From Pelagibacterales bacterium SAG-MED38 (GTDB lineage: Bacteria > Pseudomonadota > Alphaproteobacteria > Pelagibacterales > Pelagibacteraceae): a DNA stretch of 13,806 nucleotides. The notes beneath the pieces are model-generated. The model searched no databases, was not told the origin of the DNA, and saw only the letters and a program-made list of their open reading frames with translations. The stretch is from contig JACWEH010000017.1 in assembly GCA_014653585.1 (NCBI GenBank), positions 1-13,806 on the forward strand, in the 5' to 3' direction. Shown piece by piece: positions 12,134 through 13,806 of this stretch. The number at the start of each line of letters is the position of its first letter. Position 1 is the stretch's first letter. The translations under genes and the position numbers were made by a program.

Positions 12134-13806
12134 TTTTTAAGATATCATTTTTCATCAGTTCTTCTTTAATTTCATCTAAAATCACAGGGTCATCAATTGT
12201 TGGAGGCATTTTATACTCAACATTATCAGCAATTTTTCTGATTGTTCCTCTCAAAATTTTTCCAGATCTTGTTTTTGGAAGTCTTTTAATAACTATTGCA
12301 ATCTTAAATGAAGCTACTGGACCAATTTTATCTCTAACCATTTGAATACATTCTTTAGAAATTGTCTGGTTATCTTTATCAACACCAGCTTTTAAAACAA
12401 TTAATCCTATAGGTAATTGTCCCTTTAATTTATCTGAGATACCTAGAACCGCACACTCGGCTACTGATTGATGCTCTGATAAAACTTCTTCGATTGCGCC
12501 AGTTGATAATCTATGACCTGCAACATTTATGATGTCGTCAGTCCTAGACATAATCCAAATGTAACCATCTTCATCAATATGACCTGCATCATAAGTTTGA
12601 TAGTAACCTTCATAGTTTGACATATAATTTTCTTTATATCTTTGATCTGCATTCCAAAGGGTAGGAAATGTACCGGGAGGCAAAGGTAATTTTACAACAA
12701 TGTCTCCCATTTCGTTTGGTTCAGCTAAAGTTTGATCTGATTTAATAATTTTTACATCATAACCTGGCACTGCTTTACATGCAGATCCATATTTTGTTTT
12801 CATCATTTCAATTCCTGTGCAATTTGAGCTTATTGCCCAACTTGTTTCTGTTTGCCACCAATGGTCTATGACAGGAACCTTTAATAAATTTTCTGCCCAT
12901 TTAATTGTATCTGGATCCGCTCTTTCTCCTGCTAGAAATAAACTTTCAAAATTACTTAGATCATATTTAGAAAAGAATTTTCCCTCAGGATCCTCTTTTT
13001 TTATTGCTCTAAATGCAGTTGGAGCTGTAAATAAAGATTTTACTTTGTAATCAGAGATGATTTTCCAGAAAGCTCCTGCATCAGGAGTACCCACAGGTTT
13101 TCCTTCAAACAACACTGTGGTGCAACCTTTAAATAAAGGAGCATAGACTATGTAAGAATGACCTACTATCCAACCTATATCACTCGCGGACCACCAGATA
13201 TCTCCCTCATCAATGTTGTAGATATTCTTCATTGTCCATTTTAAAGCCACTATGTGACCTCCAATGTCTCTCACTATTCCCTTGGGTGTTCCAGTTGTAC
13301 CTGATGTATAAAGTATATAGGCAAACTCGTTTGAATTCATCTCAACGCAATCAGTATCTTTTGCATTAGTTAGTGCCTCATCCCAACTAATTTCACTTGG
13401 CGCATTTAATATAGCCTCATGATCTTTTCTTTGAAATAAAATCATCTTACTAATCTTATGATTTGCTAGTTTAACGGCTTCATCCACTAATGGTTTGTAT
13501 TCAACTGTCCTCCCAGGCTCAAAACCACATGAGGCTGTCACAAGAATTTTTGCTTTGCTGTCATCTATTCTGCTTGCAAGCTCATTCGATGCGAATCCAC
13601 CAAAAACAACTGAGTGAATTGCTCCAATTCTCCCACACGCAAGCATTGCTATGACCGCTTCAGGGATCATTGGCATATAAATTATTACTCTATCACCTTT
13701 ACCTACGCCCTGATTTATTAATGCTCCAGCAAATTTTGAAACTTTTGATCTTAATTCTTCATATGTAAGCTCACTTTTGTTACCTGTGATAGAGTAATAA
13801 TTTATA
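12126..13806 (-). CDS. prpE: Propionyl-CoA synthetase (acyl-CoA synthetase, AMP-forming), 5' end missing
   Basis: This ANL-superfamily ligase activates propionate (or acetate) with ATP and CoA, releasing AMP and PPi. The open frame continues past the Met at 13676 to the window edge. The added 43 codons read G-K-G-D-R-V-I-I-Y just before that Met, so it is internal. About 559 residues are visible of the usual 630 or so. Motifs are the adenylate P-loop Y-T-S-G-T-T-G-T-P-K-G (13278-13310), W-W-Q-T-E-T-S (12840-12860), V-A-G-H-R-L-S-T-G (12498-12524), and the C-terminal catalytic Lys in P-K-T-R-S-G-K (12258-12260), which is the acetylation-controlled lysine in this family. V-A-G-H-R-L-S-T-G and the V-P-G-Y-D-V block favour PrpE/ACSS3 over Acs (V-S-G-H-R-L-G-T). 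The T-E-T-S in place of T-E-T-G is a small deviation. The SMR gene overlaps its end by 8 bases. Confidence 0.88.
   Translation of the reverse strand, partial: INYYSITGNKSELTYEELRSKVSKFAGALINQGVGKGDRVIIYMPMIPEAVIAMLACGRIGAIHSVVFGGFASNELASRIDDSKAKILVTASCGFEPGRTVEYKPLVDEAVKLANHKISKMILFQRKDHEAILNAPSEISWDEALTNAKDTDCVEMNSNEFAYILYTSGTTGTPKGIVRDIGGHIVALKWTMKNIYNIDEGDIWWSASDIGWIVGHSYIVYAPLFKGCTTVLFEGKPVGTPDAGAFWKIISDYKVKSLFTAPTAFRAIKKEDPEGKFFSKYDLSNFESLFLAGERADPDTIKWAENLLKVPVIDHWWQTETSWAISSNCTGIEMMKTKYGSACKAVPGYDVKIIKSDQTLAEPNEMGDIVVKLPLPPGTFPTLWNADQRYKENYMSNYEGYYQTYDAGHIDEDGYIWIMSRTDDIINVAGHRLSTGAIEEVLSEHQSVAECAVLGISDKLKGQLPIGLIVLKAGVDKDNQTISKECIQMVRDKIGPVASFKIAIVIKRLPKTRSGKILRGTIRKIADNVEYKMPPTIDDPVILDEIKEELMKNDILKID

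Noticed and set aside
13674..13676. Met at 13676 as the start of a 516-residue CoA ligase
   Set aside because: The frame stays open to the window edge, and the 43 codons upstream encode family-typical sequence ending G-D-R-V-I-I-Y. The Met is internal and the gene is truncated by the window.
1..13806. CRISPR arrays, toxin-antitoxin pairs, retrons or other defence modules
   Set aside because: No regular repeats, reverse transcriptase, nuclease or paired small genes were visible on either strand.

Overview
The window is a dense, AT-rich stretch of a streamlined bacterial chromosome. Gene content, frequent overlaps between neighbours, Lys/Asn/Ile-rich proteins and short spacers (the longest gap between genes is 109 bases) fit a SAR11-type (Pelagibacterales) alphaproteobacterium. 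That placement is inference from composition and from alphaproteobacterial-looking proteins; no database search was possible. Almost everything is recognisable housekeeping or surface-glycan coding. I found no CRISPR array, insertion sequence, phage gene or classical hairpin/T-run terminator, and no gene-free stretch over 300 bases.

Left part, plus strand (1-4805): the last codons of glyQ, then glyS, then ppdK in one tight operon. glyS starts 1 base after glyQ, and ppdK starts inside the last codons of glyS. The most striking anomaly is here: glyS is broken into two reading frames at an A8 run (553-560). Skipping one A restores a 690-residue protein of normal length.

Middle (4820-9039): nadC and nadA on the minus strand (de novo NAD synthesis), a tRNA-Leu(GAG) on the plus strand, ygfZ on the minus strand, and dihydroorotase on the plus strand, divergent from ygfZ. 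The dihydroorotase has Gln where the first His of the HxH metal motif usually stands.

Right part (9036-13806): three very AT-rich surface-glycan genes, namely an NAD-dependent sugar epimerase/dehydratase and a GT2 glycosyltransferase (minus, ATGA overlap) and a divergent GT4 glycosyltransferase (plus). They are followed by a small multidrug-resistance (SMR) transporter and a propionyl-CoA synthetase (minus, overlapping, running off the right edge).

As a system, several enzymes here release pyrophosphate (GlyQS and PrpE together with AMP, NadC as PPi), while PPDK can consume AMP plus PPi to make ATP. Two of the three convergent protein-gene junctions have stop codons overlapping by exactly 4 bases, and no start codon has a convincing Shine-Dalgarno sequence. 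I do not see a clearly new multi-gene system. The best leads are the glyS frameshift, the dihydroorotase metal-site substitution, and the small glycan cassette.
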